DNA of 64,000 nt from the NCBI GenBank assembly GCA_032622095.1, contig CP136061.1:4956505-5020504 (forward strand). Direction: 5' to 3'. The stretch comes from Siphonodentalium dalli. Lineage: Eukaryota > Mollusca > Scaphopoda > Gadilida > Siphonodentaliidae. Under the pieces are notes generated by a model. That model made no database searches. It worked only from the letters and a program-made list of their open reading frames with translations, and was not told the DNA's origin. Both the position numbers and the translations under genes were made by a program. Shown here in pieces: positions 1 to 13,925 of this stretch. Numbering within the stretch: the stretch's first letter is position 1; every line of letters begins with the position of its first letter.

Positions 1-407
1 ACACCTATTATATAACACGTCGTGCTAAGTGTGGAAGTTCATCTTCGTGCAAACACTGTATGGCATCACCATTTAAAATTTAGCATTATAGAATATAAGA
101 GAAATTAGTCCATATACCGGTATATTGGTGTGCGAATACACACTATTTTATCACATACGTCAGAAACACCAGAAACATATAACAACATTATCAGAAAAAG
201 GACCGCACAATGTACAAATTGTGTTGATATAGATCTTTCCTTTTACTCAATAAACCAAACATGTTTGAGCAAATAGTTTGTGAAATCTTCGATCAAGCAA
301 TTTGTAACATAACGTCCGACTGAAACATGCATGTAACACCAGCCATTTGATGTTCAGCGGTTTGAAACAATAATACATAATTGTAGCTGAGCTGTCGTGT
401 GTCCACC
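1..407. other. Non-coding DNA, nothing recognised
   Basis: AT-rich sequence with stops in all frames. I see no gene, RNA or repeat that I can name here. It ends at the left terminal inverted repeat of the element that follows. Confidence 0.5.
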
Positions 408-562
408 CCTGGTCAAGTTGTCATGCTAATATGCTATGATGCCGGTGGTCATGTTGAATTGCTATGATGCGGGTAGGGCAAACTGATTCCGTTACGAAAA
501 AGTACCGTTATTTTTTTAAAGTTTTTTAAGTTTTTTAATTTTCACGGTGATTGGATAACTAG
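408..562 (+). repeat. Left terminal inverted repeat of the 408-1401 element
   Basis: Begins at CCTGGTCAAG and pairs with 1266-1401 on the opposite strand, with mismatches and small gaps. Confidence 0.55.
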
Positions 563-1265
563 AGCGATTTGATAAAAAAAAACATTCAAGAACATATATA
601 TATTTGAAAAATATAATAACTGCGCTGGTGTTCTAAAACGACGCAAATAGCCATCTTGATTATAGTCGATTTTCAACTAATGCAACCATTATTAAAGTCT
701 CGGGCGGCATTTGTTGCAGAAATATTTATATTTGTTCATATCGCCATCAACAGAATGAACGCCAACATATATACAGTTCCACTCATATCAGCGCGTAAAT
801 AGAATACTGTCGTCAAGACGTACACTGGTATACGTAAACAACAGACTGCTCGTGTTACAGAAGTTGTGATTCTGTTTACATAACAGACCGAAATTATATT
901 GGTTAATCATACAAAAATGATATAAACGCTCTTTATTATTTCCATATTAGGAAAACAGTAACAAATAACGCTCTTTATGTTTACCATATCCGGATCTAAA
1001 CAAAAGCCAGGAAACGTAACGTTTTTTGCTTTTGTTTACATAACAAAGGGGGACAAATTGACAATAACAGTGTTTATGCCATATTTCTGATTGTCATAAG
1101 AACAAAGTCTGTCTATATCTTACTATTACTTCTGTTTATGGTGGTTTTTGACATAGATGAATATTTTAACACCATACCCACCGCGAACGCCGCCCGTATC
1201 TTTAAAAATATTTCGCAATAAATTTGTTTTTGAATGTTATAATTTGATACGCATAATGGATTTTC

Positions 1266-1401
1266 AGATTATCGGAACACCGCGATTGAGACAAATTAAA
1301 AATAAAATAACGGTAATTTTTGTTAACAGCAACAGTTTGGCCTAACAGCATCATATCAATTCAGCAGGACCCAACCGCATTAGCATGACCATTTGACCAG
1401 G
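1266..1401 (-). repeat. Right terminal inverted repeat of the 408-1401 element
   Basis: Ends at TTGACCAGG on the plus strand, the inverse of the left-end CCTGGTCAA. It is somewhat shorter than the left arm. Confidence 0.55.
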
Positions 1402-1581
1402 TGTTGTCGACAATTCTTTGGTTTGAAATTATAAATGAGTCAAATCGTGAAATTCACCAGATTTTAAATTATATCATGAAATGTGTTGCGTGAACAATTA
1501 ATATAGTTGGATAGTTTGAATGTTAACTGGGTATATCAATATACAGTCGATACACATTGGGTTCTTTATGATGTCCATGCA

Positions 1582-1914
1582 CTATATATATTCTTCCATT
1601 TTCCACTTGGCATAGTTGTTAGTATGCCTGGCTATTTCGGCATACTTCGATGGCGAGAACATCAAATTTAAATAGTCCAAAGCTGTTGCTGTATCAGTAT
1701 CGAATTCATCTGGTATAACTGGCCCTGTCCTTTGGGTATATGGCGGAAGTGATACATTTCGATGTTTATTTGATCAGCCAATCGGGTTAGTATTCAAGCT
1801 GCTATCGGCGATGGAGGTCACATTGTCGCTGGTAGCAGGGGGAGAGTAATCGTCGTCTGAATCTTCTGATGACGAGAAACCGCAATCTCCGCTAAAATCG
1901 CTATCATCTCCCAT
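1582..1914 (-). pseudogene. piggyBac-type transposase, N-terminal remnant
   Basis: The minus strand from the ATG at 1914 reads through an acidic, serine-rich N-terminus (starting MGDDSDFSGDCGF, with a run of S, E and D) to a TGA at 1776-1774 after 46 residues. It then continues in the same frame to a TAG at 1584-1582. The second half contains ALDYLNLMFSPSKYAEIARH followed by TNNYA. This resembles the segment that opens the DDE_Tnp_1_7 (piggyBac) domain, where a hydrophobic F-x-L-F-type stretch is followed by an I-x-x-x-TN-x-YA signature. The catalytic aspartates, normally some 150 or more residues further on, are absent because homology stops at 1582. The internal stop and the truncation make this a dead copy. 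What is known of the family: piggyBac transposases cut and paste at TTAA. The assignment rests on pattern recognition only. Confidence 0.6.
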
Positions 1915-2154
1915 TAAACATGTCGATCACTTTCTGTTTCGAAAATTTTGCAGCCATGTTGTTCGTAAATACTTAGAATGGTACCACTGCTGTCTGTCCC
2001 CAATACAACCCCCAAGTAACACAGCATGTGTCGCGCGCGATGCCCACGGTGCCGCGTTTATTGTTATTAGATAGGCAAATAACGAGTTGACATAACCGGG
2101 CGGTCTCTATTAGAAACTAGCGGGGAGCATATGGGCGAACTCATTAGTACAGTC

Positions 2155-2305
2155 TGGGCATAGTGTGGCGCTCTAAAGCGCTTGTGGGGAAGTCTGGTAA
2201 CGCGCTCTTATGCGCTTCTAGGGATATGCTGTGAGGCGTCCACATGCGCTTATGGGGAAAATAGTGCAAAGAGTCCAGGGACGCTTATGGGAAGTAAAGA
2301 GTTAA
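2155..2305 (-). repeat. Putative 5' end of the piggyBac remnant: TTAA and subterminal repeats
   Basis: Read on the minus strand from the TTAA at 2302-2305, the sequence continues CTCTTTACTTCCCATAAGCG. It then shows three further spaced, degenerate copies of a CCCATAAGCGC-like motif (on the plus strand GCGCTTrTGGGGAA, at about 2175, 2213 and 2249). TTAA is the piggyBac target, and subterminal repeat clusters are common at the ends of such elements. The position upstream of the transposase remnant and the orientation both fit. The precise terminus is inferred. Confidence 0.45.
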
Positions 2306-3550
2306 GAAGGATCGCTGATGCGTATAATATAACCAATATTTAGTCAAAATTGTAAGAAAACCCACTATTGAAACATGGCGTTTGATAGTGTAGGGATTTG
2401 ACCATATAATGTTTATCAGTGAAGTGATTAAATGTGCAGTAAAGGACCTCAGTCTGTAAAGGCTAGTTCAGACCATATGAGAGTCACATATGCATATGAG
2501 AACCATCAAACACGCGAGACCCATATGTCAGAACCATGAGAACCATTATGAGAACCACACTCATCACTCATGCCTATACCCAAACAAACACCATGGCGAC
2601 AGCAAAACACTACGAAGCTTCTTCCCACATGGATAATTTCTGATCCCACATTGAGACCAAATTTCATCCAGAGGGATCCCGTGGTTTCTGAGAAAATTAT
2701 ATTACAATTATGTACGGATGACGGACTAAGAGCGATTGGTTTAGTTTCCACACATATATGTACCAACACGTTTTGAGGCTGATATAGATGAAGTGTCCCT
2801 TTTAGTAATGTTACGATGTGAAGTTGGCTAGTTCATACATGTAGTATCAGTTTCACTGGTCAGTGTCACTTAGAAACAATCTTACGGATCATTGTGACAT
2901 ACAAATGTCTTCAAAGGGAAGTCTATAATATTAGTAATATTTTCGTAATCTTTTAAAGTGGCATACATATAATAGGTGTGGCTTCACGTTAGCAATTCTG
3001 TCCCAAGGAACATGCACACCATGGAAGGAGGAAATATTAATAATCAAGGATGTACCCCCAATACAGGGGGTGGGTATTTTAATGTGTTACAGTATATGGA
3101 GCGATTAGGAATGAATAAACAAGATGTGAAGAGGCATATATGGCATCTGTAGAGCGTGCTAACGGATTTAGTCTTAGAAAGAGTAATATCCAAGATGGAT
3201 GCCTCGTTCAAATTATATAGAGCCCATCTGGAGGTGCTACTAAACAGGGAATTTTCCAGAAACCTGGAGATGAAAGTGGATATTCGAAGATTATGAGGGA
3301 TTAGAAGCTGTAAGAAAAAGAAGAGCGAATAAAAAGAAAGAAAAAAATGAGGTGGTAGATAACAAAAAAGGGATAACAAAAAATAAATAAAGAAAAATTA
3401 TAAATATAAAGAGGATATCCAACCTTTTTCAGTAGATATGTGTTATATCTCATGAGTGATGCCAAAACATTGAATATCCACGATATGATGAAATAATAAG
3501 CATGTCATACAACGCTTAGCCAATGAGTGGGGGCCAGCCGGTAGGTTTCA
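2306..3550. other. Non-coding DNA, nothing recognised
   Basis: Short open frames on both strands overlap one another (for example about 2506-2776 and 3044-3379) and have no recognisable domain. They are low-complexity or chance frames. I see no splice-bounded exon with family similarity. A small direct repeat of ATGAGAACCAT lies near 2495-2560. Confidence 0.5.
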
Positions 3551-3556
3551 CGAGGG

Positions 3557-3655
3557 ATTGCATCAGATTCCAGTGACTTAGGCGTTGCGTCGAAAGTAGG
3601 GATTGCGCCAGATTACAATGACTCAGGCATTGCGCCAGAAGTAGGATTCGAATGG
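3557..3655 (+). repeat. About 45-bp tandem repeat, about 2 units
   Basis: ATTGCATCAGATT (3557) and ATTGCGCCAGATT (3602) head two units sharing AATGACT/AGTGACT, AGGC.TTGCG and AAGTAGG blocks. A partial third unit follows. Confidence 0.5.
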
Positions 3656-3794
3656 CAGGCATTGCAGGAGGCGGAGTTTCTTATGTCTGGATATTATTCT
3701 AGGGTTTAGGAGACGTGTGTAGACCACCCAATATCTATCCCCTCAGATATAGTGTGGAACCCTTAGAAGTGGCAGTGGGTTATATTAAAAGACA

Positions 3795-3878
3795 GTTAAT
3801 TTGTTTAAGTTTTTGAGATTTTTGAAGTTTTTGAAATTTTTGAAGTTTTTGAAATTTTTGAACTTTTTGAAGTTTTCA
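3795..3878 (+). repeat. Short-period T-rich tandem repeat
   Basis: About eight imperfect 9-10 bp units of the form TTTTTGAAG / TTTTTGAAA. Low-complexity DNA. Confidence 0.65.
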
Positions 3879-3888
3879 ATGCGAATGG

Positions 3889-4011
3889 CACTTTAATATT
3901 TATCCATAGTGAGTGCCTAGTGTCACTTTAACATTCATCCATAGTGAGTGCCTTGTGTCATTTTAACAATCATCCCCCCGTGAGAGCCTATTGTCTCTTT
4001 AACATTCAAGA
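3889..4011 (+). repeat. 35-bp tandem repeat, about 3.5 units
   Basis: Units start CACTTTAA at 3889 and 3924, CATTTTAA at 3959 and CTCTTTAA at 3995. The shared core is CATCCATAGTGAGTGCC. It lies about 225 bp outside the left edge of the large satellite and is unrelated to it in sequence. Confidence 0.65.
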
Positions 4012-7000
4012 CTGAAGCTACCCCCACCCAGATCATCATGTGGTATACATGTAGATAATATACCATTCATATGGAGAAGGCGGGAGTTAACCAGCATACC
4101 GACATACAAATAGACCATGATGTAATGCGTGGGCGGACCGCGGAGAATGTACGTCATATACTTCCGTGAATATAGGTCATGTTCGGATAGAGTTATCGTT
4201 CCTGATATGCAGCCAAACAGGCGGGGTATCATCATTGCTGGCATACTGAATCAGATGACCTACGACTAAACACATAATCAGAAGTGAACATTGAGACTTA
4301 TATAAAGGTATCTAATAACAGCATGCTGGCATACTGAATCAGATGACCTACGACTAAACACATACTCAGAAGTGAACATTGAGGCTTATATAAAGGTCTC
4401 TAATAAAAGCATGCTGGTATACTGAATCAGATGACATACGACTAAACACATAATCAAAAGTGAGCATTGAGGCTTATATAAAGGTCTCTAATAACAGTAT
4501 GCTGGCATACTGAATCAGATGACCTACGACTAAAACACATAATCAGACGTGAACATTGAGGCTTATAAAGGTCTCTAATAACATCATGCTGACATACTGA
4601 ATCAGATGACCTACGTCTAAACACATAATCAGAAGTGAACATTGAGGCTTATATAAAGGTCTCTAATAACAGCATGCTGACATACTGAATCAGATGACCT
4701 ACGTCTAAACACATAATCAGAAGTGAACATTGAGGCTTATATAAAGGTCTCTAATAACAGCATGCTGACATACTGAATCAGATGACCTACGACTAAACAC
4801 ACAATCAGACGTGAACATTGAGACTTATATAAAGGTATATATCAACAGCATGCTGGCATACTGAATCATATGACCAACGAATAAACACATAATCAGAAGT
4901 AAACATTGAATCTTATATAAAGGTATCTAATAACAGCATGCTGGCATACTGAATCAGATCACCTACGACTAAACACATACTCAGAAGTGAACAATGAGGC
5001 TTATATAAAGGTCTCTAATAACAGTATGCTGGCAAACTGAATCAGATGACCTACGACTAAACACATAATCTGAAGTGAACATTGAGGCTTATATAAAGGT
5101 CTCTAATAACAGCATGCTGACATACTGCATCAGATGACCTACGACTAAATACATAATCAGAAGTGAACATTGAGGCTCATATAAAGGTCTCTAATAACAT
5201 CATGCTGACATACTGTATCAGATCACCTACGACAAAACACATAATCAGAAGTGAACATCGAGGCCTATATAAAGGTATATAATAACAGCATGCTGGCATA
5301 CTGAATCAGATCGCCTACGACTAAATACATAATCAGAAGTGAACATTGAGGCTTATATAAAGGTCTCTAATAACATCATGCTGACATACTGAATCAGATG
5401 ACCTACTACTAAACACATAATCAGAAGTGAACATTGAGCCTTATATAAAGGTCTCTAATAACAGTATGCTGGCATACTGAATCAGATGACCTACTAATAA
5501 ACACATTATCAGAAGTGAACATCGAGGCCTATATAAAGGTCTCTAATAACAGCATGCTGGCATACTGAATCAGATGAACAACGACTAAACACATAATCAG
5601 AAGTGAACATTGAGGCTTATCTAAAGGTCTCTAATACCAGTTTGCTGGCATACTGAATCAGATGACCTACGACTAAACACATCACCAGAAGTGAACGTTG
5701 AGGCTTATCTAAAGGTCTCTAATAACAGTATGCTGACATACTGAATAAGATGACCTACGACTAAACACATAATCAGAAGTGAACATTGAGGCTTATCTAA
5801 AGGTCTCTAATAACAGCAAGCTGACATACTGAATCAAATGACCTACTACTAAGCACATAATCAGAAGTGAACATTGAGGCTTATATAAATGTCTCTAATA
5901 ACATCATGCTGGCATACTGAATCAGATGACCTACGACTAAACACATAATCAGAAGTGAACATTGAGGCTTATATAAAGGTCTCTAATAACAGTATGCTGG
6001 CATACTGAATCAGATGACCTACGACTAAACACATAATCAGAAGTGAACATTGAGGCTTATCTAAAGGTCTCTAATACCAGTTTGCTGGCATACTGAATCA
6101 GATGACCTACGACTAAACACATCATCAGAAGTGAACGTTGAGGCTTATCTAAAGGTCTCTAATAACAGTATGCTGACATACTGAATAAGATGACCTACGA
6201 CTAAACACATAATCAGAAGTGAACATTGAGGCTTATATAAAGGTCTCTAATAACAGCATGCTGACATACTGAATCAGATGACCTACGACTAAACACATAA
6301 TCAGAAGTGAACATTGAGGCTTATATCAAGGTATATATCAACAGCATGCTGGCATACTGAATCATATGACCAACGAATAAACACATAATCAGAAGTGAAC
6401 ATTGAGGCTTATATAAAGGTCTCTAATAAGAGCATGCTGACATACTGAATCATATGACCTACGACTAACACATAATCAGAATTGATCACTGAGGCTTATA
6501 TAAAGGTCTCTAATAACAGCATGATGGCATACTGAATGAGATGACCTACGACTAAACACATTATCAGAAGTGAAAATTGACGCTTATATAAAGGTTTCTA
6601 ATAACAGCATGCTGGCATACTGAATCAGATGAACTACGATTAACACATAATCAGAAGTGAACATTGAGGCTTATATAAAGGTCTCTAATAACAGCATGCT
6701 GGCATACTGAATCAGATGACCTACTACTAAACACATAATCAGAAGTGAACAGTGAGGCTTATATTAAGGACTCCAATAACAGCATGAGTGCTTACTGAAT
6801 CAGATGAACAACGATTAACACATAATCAGAAGTGAACATTGAGGCTTATATAAAGGTCTCTAATAACAGCATGCTGGCATACTGAATCAGAAGACCAACG
6901 ACTAAACACATAATGAGAAGTGAACATTGAGGCTTATATAAAGGTCTCTAATAACAGCATGCTGGCTTACTGAATCAGATGACCTACGACTAAACACATA

Positions 7001-9189
7001 ATCAGAAGTGAACATTGAGGCTTATATAAAGGTCTCTAATAACAGCATGCTGGCATACTGCATCAGATGACATACGACTAAACACATAATCAGAAATGAA
7101 CATTGAGACTTATATAAAGTTCTCTAATAACAGCATGCTGGCATACTGAATCAGATGACCTACGACTAAACACATAATCAGAAGTGAACAGTGAGGCTTA
7201 TATAAAGGTCTCTAATAACAGTATGCTGGCAAACTGAATCAGATGACATACGACTAAACACATAATCTGAAGTGAACATTGAGGCTTATCTAAAGGTCTC
7301 TAATAACAGCATGCTGACATACTGAATCAGATGACCTACGACTAAATACATAATCAGAAGTGAACATTGAGGCTTATATAAAGGTCTCTAATAACAGCAT
7401 GCTGGCATACTGAATCAGATGACCTACGACTAAACACATAATCAGAAGTGAACAGTGAGGCTTATATAAAGGTCTCTAATAACAGTATGCTGGCAAACTG
7501 AATCAGATGACATACGACTAAACACATAATCTGAAGTGAACATTGAGGCTTATCTAAAGGTCTCTAATAACAGCATGCTGACATACTGAATCAGATGACC
7601 TACTACTAAACACATAATCAGAAGTGAACATTGAGGCTTATCTAAAGGTCTCTAATAACAGCATGCTGACATACTGAATCAGATGACCTACGACTAAATA
7701 CATAATCAGAAGTGAACATTGAGGCTTATATAAAGGTATCTAATAACAGCATGCTGGCATACTGAATCGGACGACCTACGACTAACACATAATCTGAAGT
7801 GAACATTGAGACTTATATAAAGGTCTCTAAAAACAGTATGCTGGCATACTGAATCAGATGAGCAACGACTAAACACACAAACAGACGTGAACATTGAGAC
7901 TTATATAAAGGTCTATATCAACAGCATGCTGGCATACTGAATCATATGACCAACGAATAAACACATAATCAGAAGTGAACATTGAGGCTTATATAAAGGT
8001 CTCTAATAAGAGCATGCTGACATACTGAATCATATGACCTACGACTAACACATAATCAGAAGTGATCACTGAGGCTTATATAAAGGTCTCTAATAACAGC
8101 ATGATGGCATACTGAATGAGATGACCTACGACTAAACACATTATCAGAAGTGAACATTGACGCTTATATAAAGGTTTCTAATAACAGCATGCTGACATAC
8201 TGAATCAGATGACCTACGACTAAACACATAATCAGAAGTGAACATTGAGGCTTATATAAAGGTCTCTAATAACAGTATGCGGGCATACTGAATCAGATGA
8301 CCTACGACTAAACACATCATCAGAAGTGAACGTTGAGGCTTATCTAAAGGTCTCTAATAACAGTATGCTGACATACTGAATAAGATGACCTACGACTAAA
8401 CACATAATCAGAAGTGAACAATGAGGCTTATCTAAAGGTCTCTAATAACAGCAAGCTGACATACTGAATCAGATGACCTACGTCTAAACACATAATCAGA
8501 AGTGAACATTGAGGCTTATATAAATGTCTCTAATAACATCATGCTGGCATACTGAATCAGATGACCTACGACTAAACACATAATCAGAAGTGAACATTGA
8601 GGCTTATATAAAGGTCTCTAATAACAGTATGCTGGCATACTGAATCAGATGACCTACGACTAAACACATAATCAGAAGTGAACAATGAGGCTAACATAAA
8701 GGTATCTAATAACAGCAGACTGGCATACTGAATCAGATGAATTACGGCTAAACACATAACCAGAAGTGAACATTGAGGCTTATAAAGGTATCTAATAACA
8801 GCATGCTGGCATACTGAATCAGATGACCTACGACTAACACATAATCATACGTGAACATTGAGGCTTATATAAAGGTCTCTAATAACAGCATGCTGGCATA
8901 CTGAATCAGATGACCTACTACTAAACACATAATCAGAAGTGAACATTGACGCTTATATAAAGGTTTCTAATAACAGCATGCTGACATACTGAATCAGATG
9001 ACCTACGACTAAACACATAATCAGAAGTGAACATTGAGGCTTATCTAAAGGTCTCTAATACCAGTATGCTGGCATACTGAATCAGATGACCTACGACTAA
9101 ACACATCATCAGAAGTGAACGTTGAGGCTTATCTAAAGGTCTCTAATAACAGTATGCTGACATACTGAATAAGATGACCTACGACTAAA

Positions 9190-12100
9190 CACATAATCAG
9201 AAGTGAACAATGAGGCTTATCTAAAGGTCTCTAATAACAGCAAGCTGACATACTGAATCAGATGACCTACGTCTAAACACATAATCAGAAGTGAACATTG
9301 AGGCTTATATAAATGTCTCTAATAACATCATGCTGGCATACTGAATCAGATGACCTACGACTAAACACATAATCAGAAGTGAACAATGAGGCTAACATAA
9401 AGGTATCTAATAACAGCAGGCTGGCATACTGAATCAGATGAATTACGGCTAAACACATAACCAGAAGTGAACATTGAGGCTTATAAAGGTATCTAATAAC
9501 AGCATGCTGGCATACTGAATCAGATGACCTACGACTAACACATAATCATACGTGAACATTGAGGCTTATATAAAGGTATATATCAACAGCATGCTGGCAT
9601 ACTGAATCATATGACCAAAGAATAAACACATAATCAGAAGTGAACATTGGGGCTTATTTAAAGGTCTCTAATAACATCATGCTGGCATACTGAATCAGAT
9701 GACCTATGTCTTAACACATAATAAGAAGTGAACATTGAGGCTTATATAAAGGTCTCTAATAACAGCATGCTGACATACTGAATCAGATGACCTACGACTA
9801 AACACATAATCAGAAGTGAACATTGAGGCTTATATCAAGGTCTATATCAACAGCATGCTGGCATACTGAATCATATGACCAACGAATAAACACATAATCA
9901 GAAGTGAACATTGAGGCTTATATAAAGGTCCCTAATAAGAGAATGCTGACATACTGAATCATATGACCTACGACTAACACATAATCAGAAGTGATCACTG
10001 AGGCTTATATAAAGGTCTCTAATAACAGCATGCTGGCATACTGAATCAGATGACCTACTACTAAACACATAATCAGAAATGAACACTGAGGCTTATATCA
10101 AGGTTTCTAATAACAGCATGCTGACATACTGAATCAGATGACCAACGACTGAACACATAATCAGAAGTGAACAGTGAGGCTTATATTAAGGACTCCAATA
10201 ACAGCATGCTGGCATACTGAATCAGATGACCAACGACTAAACACATAATCAGAAATGAACATTGAGACTTATATAAAGGTATCTAATAACAGCATGCTGA
10301 CATACTGAATCAGATGACATACGACTAAACACACAAACAGACGTGAACATTGAGACTTATATAAAGGTATATATCAACAGCATGCTGGCATACTGAATCA
10401 TATGAGCAACGAATAAACACATAATCAGAAGTGAACATTGAGGCTTATATAAAGGTCTCTAATAAGAGCATGCCGACATACTGAATCAGATGACCTACTA
10501 CTAACACATAATCAGAAGTGATCACTGAGGCTTATATAAAGGTCTCTAATAACAGCATGCTGGCATACTGAATCAGATGACCTACTACTAAACACATAAT
10601 CAGAAATGAACACTGAGGCTTATATCAAGGTCTCTAATAACAGCATGCTGGCATACTGAATGAGATGAATTACGATTAACACATAATCAGAAGTGAACAT
10701 TGAGGCTTATATAAAGGTCTCTAATAACAGCATGCTGGCATACTGAATCAGATGACCAACGACTAAACACATAATCAGAAATGAACATTGAGACTTATAT
10801 AAAGGTATTTATCAACAGCATGCTGGCATACTGAATCATATGACCAACGAATAAACACATAATCAGAAGTGAACATTGAATCTTATATAAAGGTCTCTAA
10901 TAACAGCATGCTGGCATACTGAATCAGATGACCTACGACTAAACACATAATCAGAAGTGAACAGTGAGGCTTATATAAAGGTCTCTAATAACAGTATGCT
11001 GGCAAACTGAATCAGATGACATACGACTAAACACATAATCTGAAGTGAACATTGAGGCTTATCTAAAGGTCTCTAATAACAGCATGCTGACATACTGAAT
11101 CAGATGACCTACGACTAAATACATAATCAGAAGTGAACATTGAGGCTTATATAAAGGTCTCTAATAACAGCATGCTGGCATACTGAATCGGACGACCTAC
11201 GACTAACACATAATCAGAAGTGAACATTGAGACTTATATAAAGGTCTCTAAAAACAGTATGCTGGCATACTGAATCAGATGAGCAACGACTAAACACATG
11301 ATCAGAAGTGAACATTGAGGCTTATATAAAGGTCTCTAATAACAGCATGCTGGCATACTGAATCAGACGACCTACGACTAACACATAATCAGAAGTGAAC
11401 ATTGAATCTTATATAAAGGTCTCTAATAACAGCATGCTGGCATACTGAATCAGATGACCTACGACTAAACACATAATCAGAAGTGAACATTGAGGCTTAT
11501 ATAAAAGTCTCTAATAACAGCATGCTGGCTTACTGAATCAGATGACCTACGACTAAACACATAATCAGAAGTGAACAATGAGGCTTATCTAAAGGTCTCT
11601 AATAACAGCAAGCTGACATACTGAATCAGATGACCTACGTCTAAACACATAATCAGAAGTGAACATTGAGGCTTATATAAATGTCTCTAATAACATCATG
11701 CTGGCATACTGAATCAGATGACCTACGACTAAACACATAATCAGAAGTGAACAATGAGGCTAACATAAAGGTATCTAATAACAGCAGGCTGGCATACTTA
11801 ATCAGATGAATTACGGCTAAACACATAACCAGAAGTGAACATTGAGGCTTATAAAGGTATCTAATAACAGCATGCTGGCATACTGAATCAGATGACCTAC
11901 GACTAACACATAATCATACGTGAACATTGAGGCTTATATAAAGGTATATATCAACAGCATGCTGGCATACTGAATCATATGACCAAAGAATAAACACATA
12001 ATCAGAAGTGAACATTGGGGCTTATTTAAAGGTCTCTAATAACATCATGCTGGCATACTGAATCAGATGACCTATGTCTTAACACATAATAAGAAGTGAA

Positions 12101-13925
12101 CATTGAGGCTTATATAAAGGTCTCTAATAACAGCATGCTGACATACTGAATCAGATGACCTACGACTAAACACATAATCAGAAGTGAACATTGAGGCTTA
12201 TATCAAGGTCTATATCAACAGCATGCTGGCATACTGAATCATATGACCAACGAATAAACACATAATCAGAAGTGAACATTGAGGCTTATATAAAGGTCCC
12301 TAATAAGAGCATGCTGCCATACTGAATCATATGACCTACGACTAACACATAATCAGAAGTGATCACTGAGGCTTATATAAAGGTCTCTAATAACAGCATG
12401 CTGGCATACTGAATCCGATGACCTACTACTAAACACATAATCAGAAATGAACACTGAGGCTTATATCAAGGTTTCTAATAACAGCATGCTGACATACTGA
12501 ATCAGATGACCAACGACTGAACACATAATCAGAAGTGAACAGTGAGGCTTATATTAAGGACTCCAATAACAGCATGCTGGCATACTGAATCAGATGACCA
12601 ACGACTAAACACATAATCAGAAATGAACATTGAGACTTATATAAAGGTATCTAATAACAGCATGCTGACATACTGAATCAGATGACATACGACTAAACAC
12701 ACAAACAGACGTGAACATTGAGACTTATATAAAGGTATATATCAACAGCATGCTGGCATACTGAATCATATGAGCAACGAATAAACACATAATCAGAAGT
12801 GAACATTGAGGCTTATATAAAGGTCTCTAATAAGAGCATGCCGACATACTGAATCAGATGACCTACTACTAACACATAATCAGAAGTGATCACTGAGGCT
12901 TATATAAAGGTCTCTAATAACAGCATGCTGGCATACTGAATCAGATGACCTACTACTAAACACATAATCAGAAATGAACACTGAGGCTTATATCAAGGTC
13001 TCTAATAACAGCATGCTGGCATACTGAATGAGATGAATTACGATTAACACATAATCAGAAGTGAACATTGAGGCTTATATAAAGGTCTCTAATAACAGCA
13101 TGCTGGCATACTGAATCAGATGACCAACGACTAAACACATAATCAGAAATGAACATTGAGACTTATATAAAGGTATTTATCAACAGCATGCTGGCATACT
13201 GAATCATATGACCAACGAATAAACACATAATCAGAAGTGAACATTGAATCTTATATAAAGGTCTCTAATAACAGCATGCTGGCATACTGAATCAGATGAC
13301 CTACGACTAAACACATAATCAGAAGTGAACAGTGAGGCTTATATAAAGGTCTCTTATAACAGTATGCTGGCAAACTGAATCAGATGACATACGACTAAAC
13401 ACATAATCTGAAGTGAACATTGAGGCTTATCTAAAGGTCTCTAATAACAGCATGCTGACATACTGAATCAGATGACCTACGACTAAATACATAATCAGAA
13501 GTGAACATTGAGGCTTATATAAAGGTCTCTAATAACAGCATGCTGGCATACTGAATCGGACGACCTACGACTAACACATAATCAGAAGTGAACATTGAGA
13601 CTTATATAAAGGTCTCTAAAAACAGTATGCTGGCATACTGAATCAGATGAGCAACGACTAAACACATGATCAGAAGTGAACATTGAGGCTTATATAAAGG
13701 TCTCTAATAACAGCATGCTGGCATACTGAATCGGACGACCTACGACTAACACATAATCAGAAGTGAACATTGAATCTTATATAAAGGTCTCTAATAACAG
13801 CATGCTGGCATACTGAATCAGATGACCTACGACTAAACACATAATCAGAAGTGAACATTGAGGCTTATATAAAAGTCTCTAATAACAGCATGCTGGCTTA
13901 CTGAATCAGATGACCTACGACTAAA
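9190..13925 (+). repeat. Higher-order repeat: 2,368-bp block in tandem (2 copies)
   Basis: Diagnostic variants recur at exactly 2,368 bp: CAAGCTGACA at 9241 and 11609, GCTAACATAA at 9391 and 11759, AAGGTATATA at 9573 and 11941, and the GCTGACATAC...ACAAACAGACG monomer at 10291 and 12659. The block is about 27 monomers. The match stops upstream of about 9190/11558 and downstream of about 11557/13925, so this is a clean tandem duplication. Confidence 0.85.

Larger units (their letters stand above)
408..1401. mobile_element. About 1-kb non-autonomous DNA element with long degenerate terminal inverted repeats
   Basis: Seen: 408-562 and the reverse complement of 1266-1401 align over roughly 140-150 bp. 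They share, in the same order, CCTGGTCAA, GTCATGCTAAT, TGAATTG.TATGATGC, CAAACTG, AAA.TACCGTTATTTT and a final CGGTG..CGATAA-like block. The arms carry many substitutions and small indels, so the copy is old. The roughly 700-bp interior has no transposase-like reading frame; it holds scattered CGCTCTTTAT and GTTTACATAACA direct repeats. I could not define a clean target-site duplication, so the superfamily is undetermined. Inference: a MITE-like, non-autonomous element. The 62-residue plus-strand reading frame at 1157-1345 runs into the right arm and is not a gene. Confidence 0.6.

Noticed and set aside
3044-3379. 111-residue hydrophobic minus-strand frame
   Set aside because: Its Phe/Leu/Ser-rich composition comes from A-rich plus-strand sequence. 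There is no domain, no second copy and no splice context.
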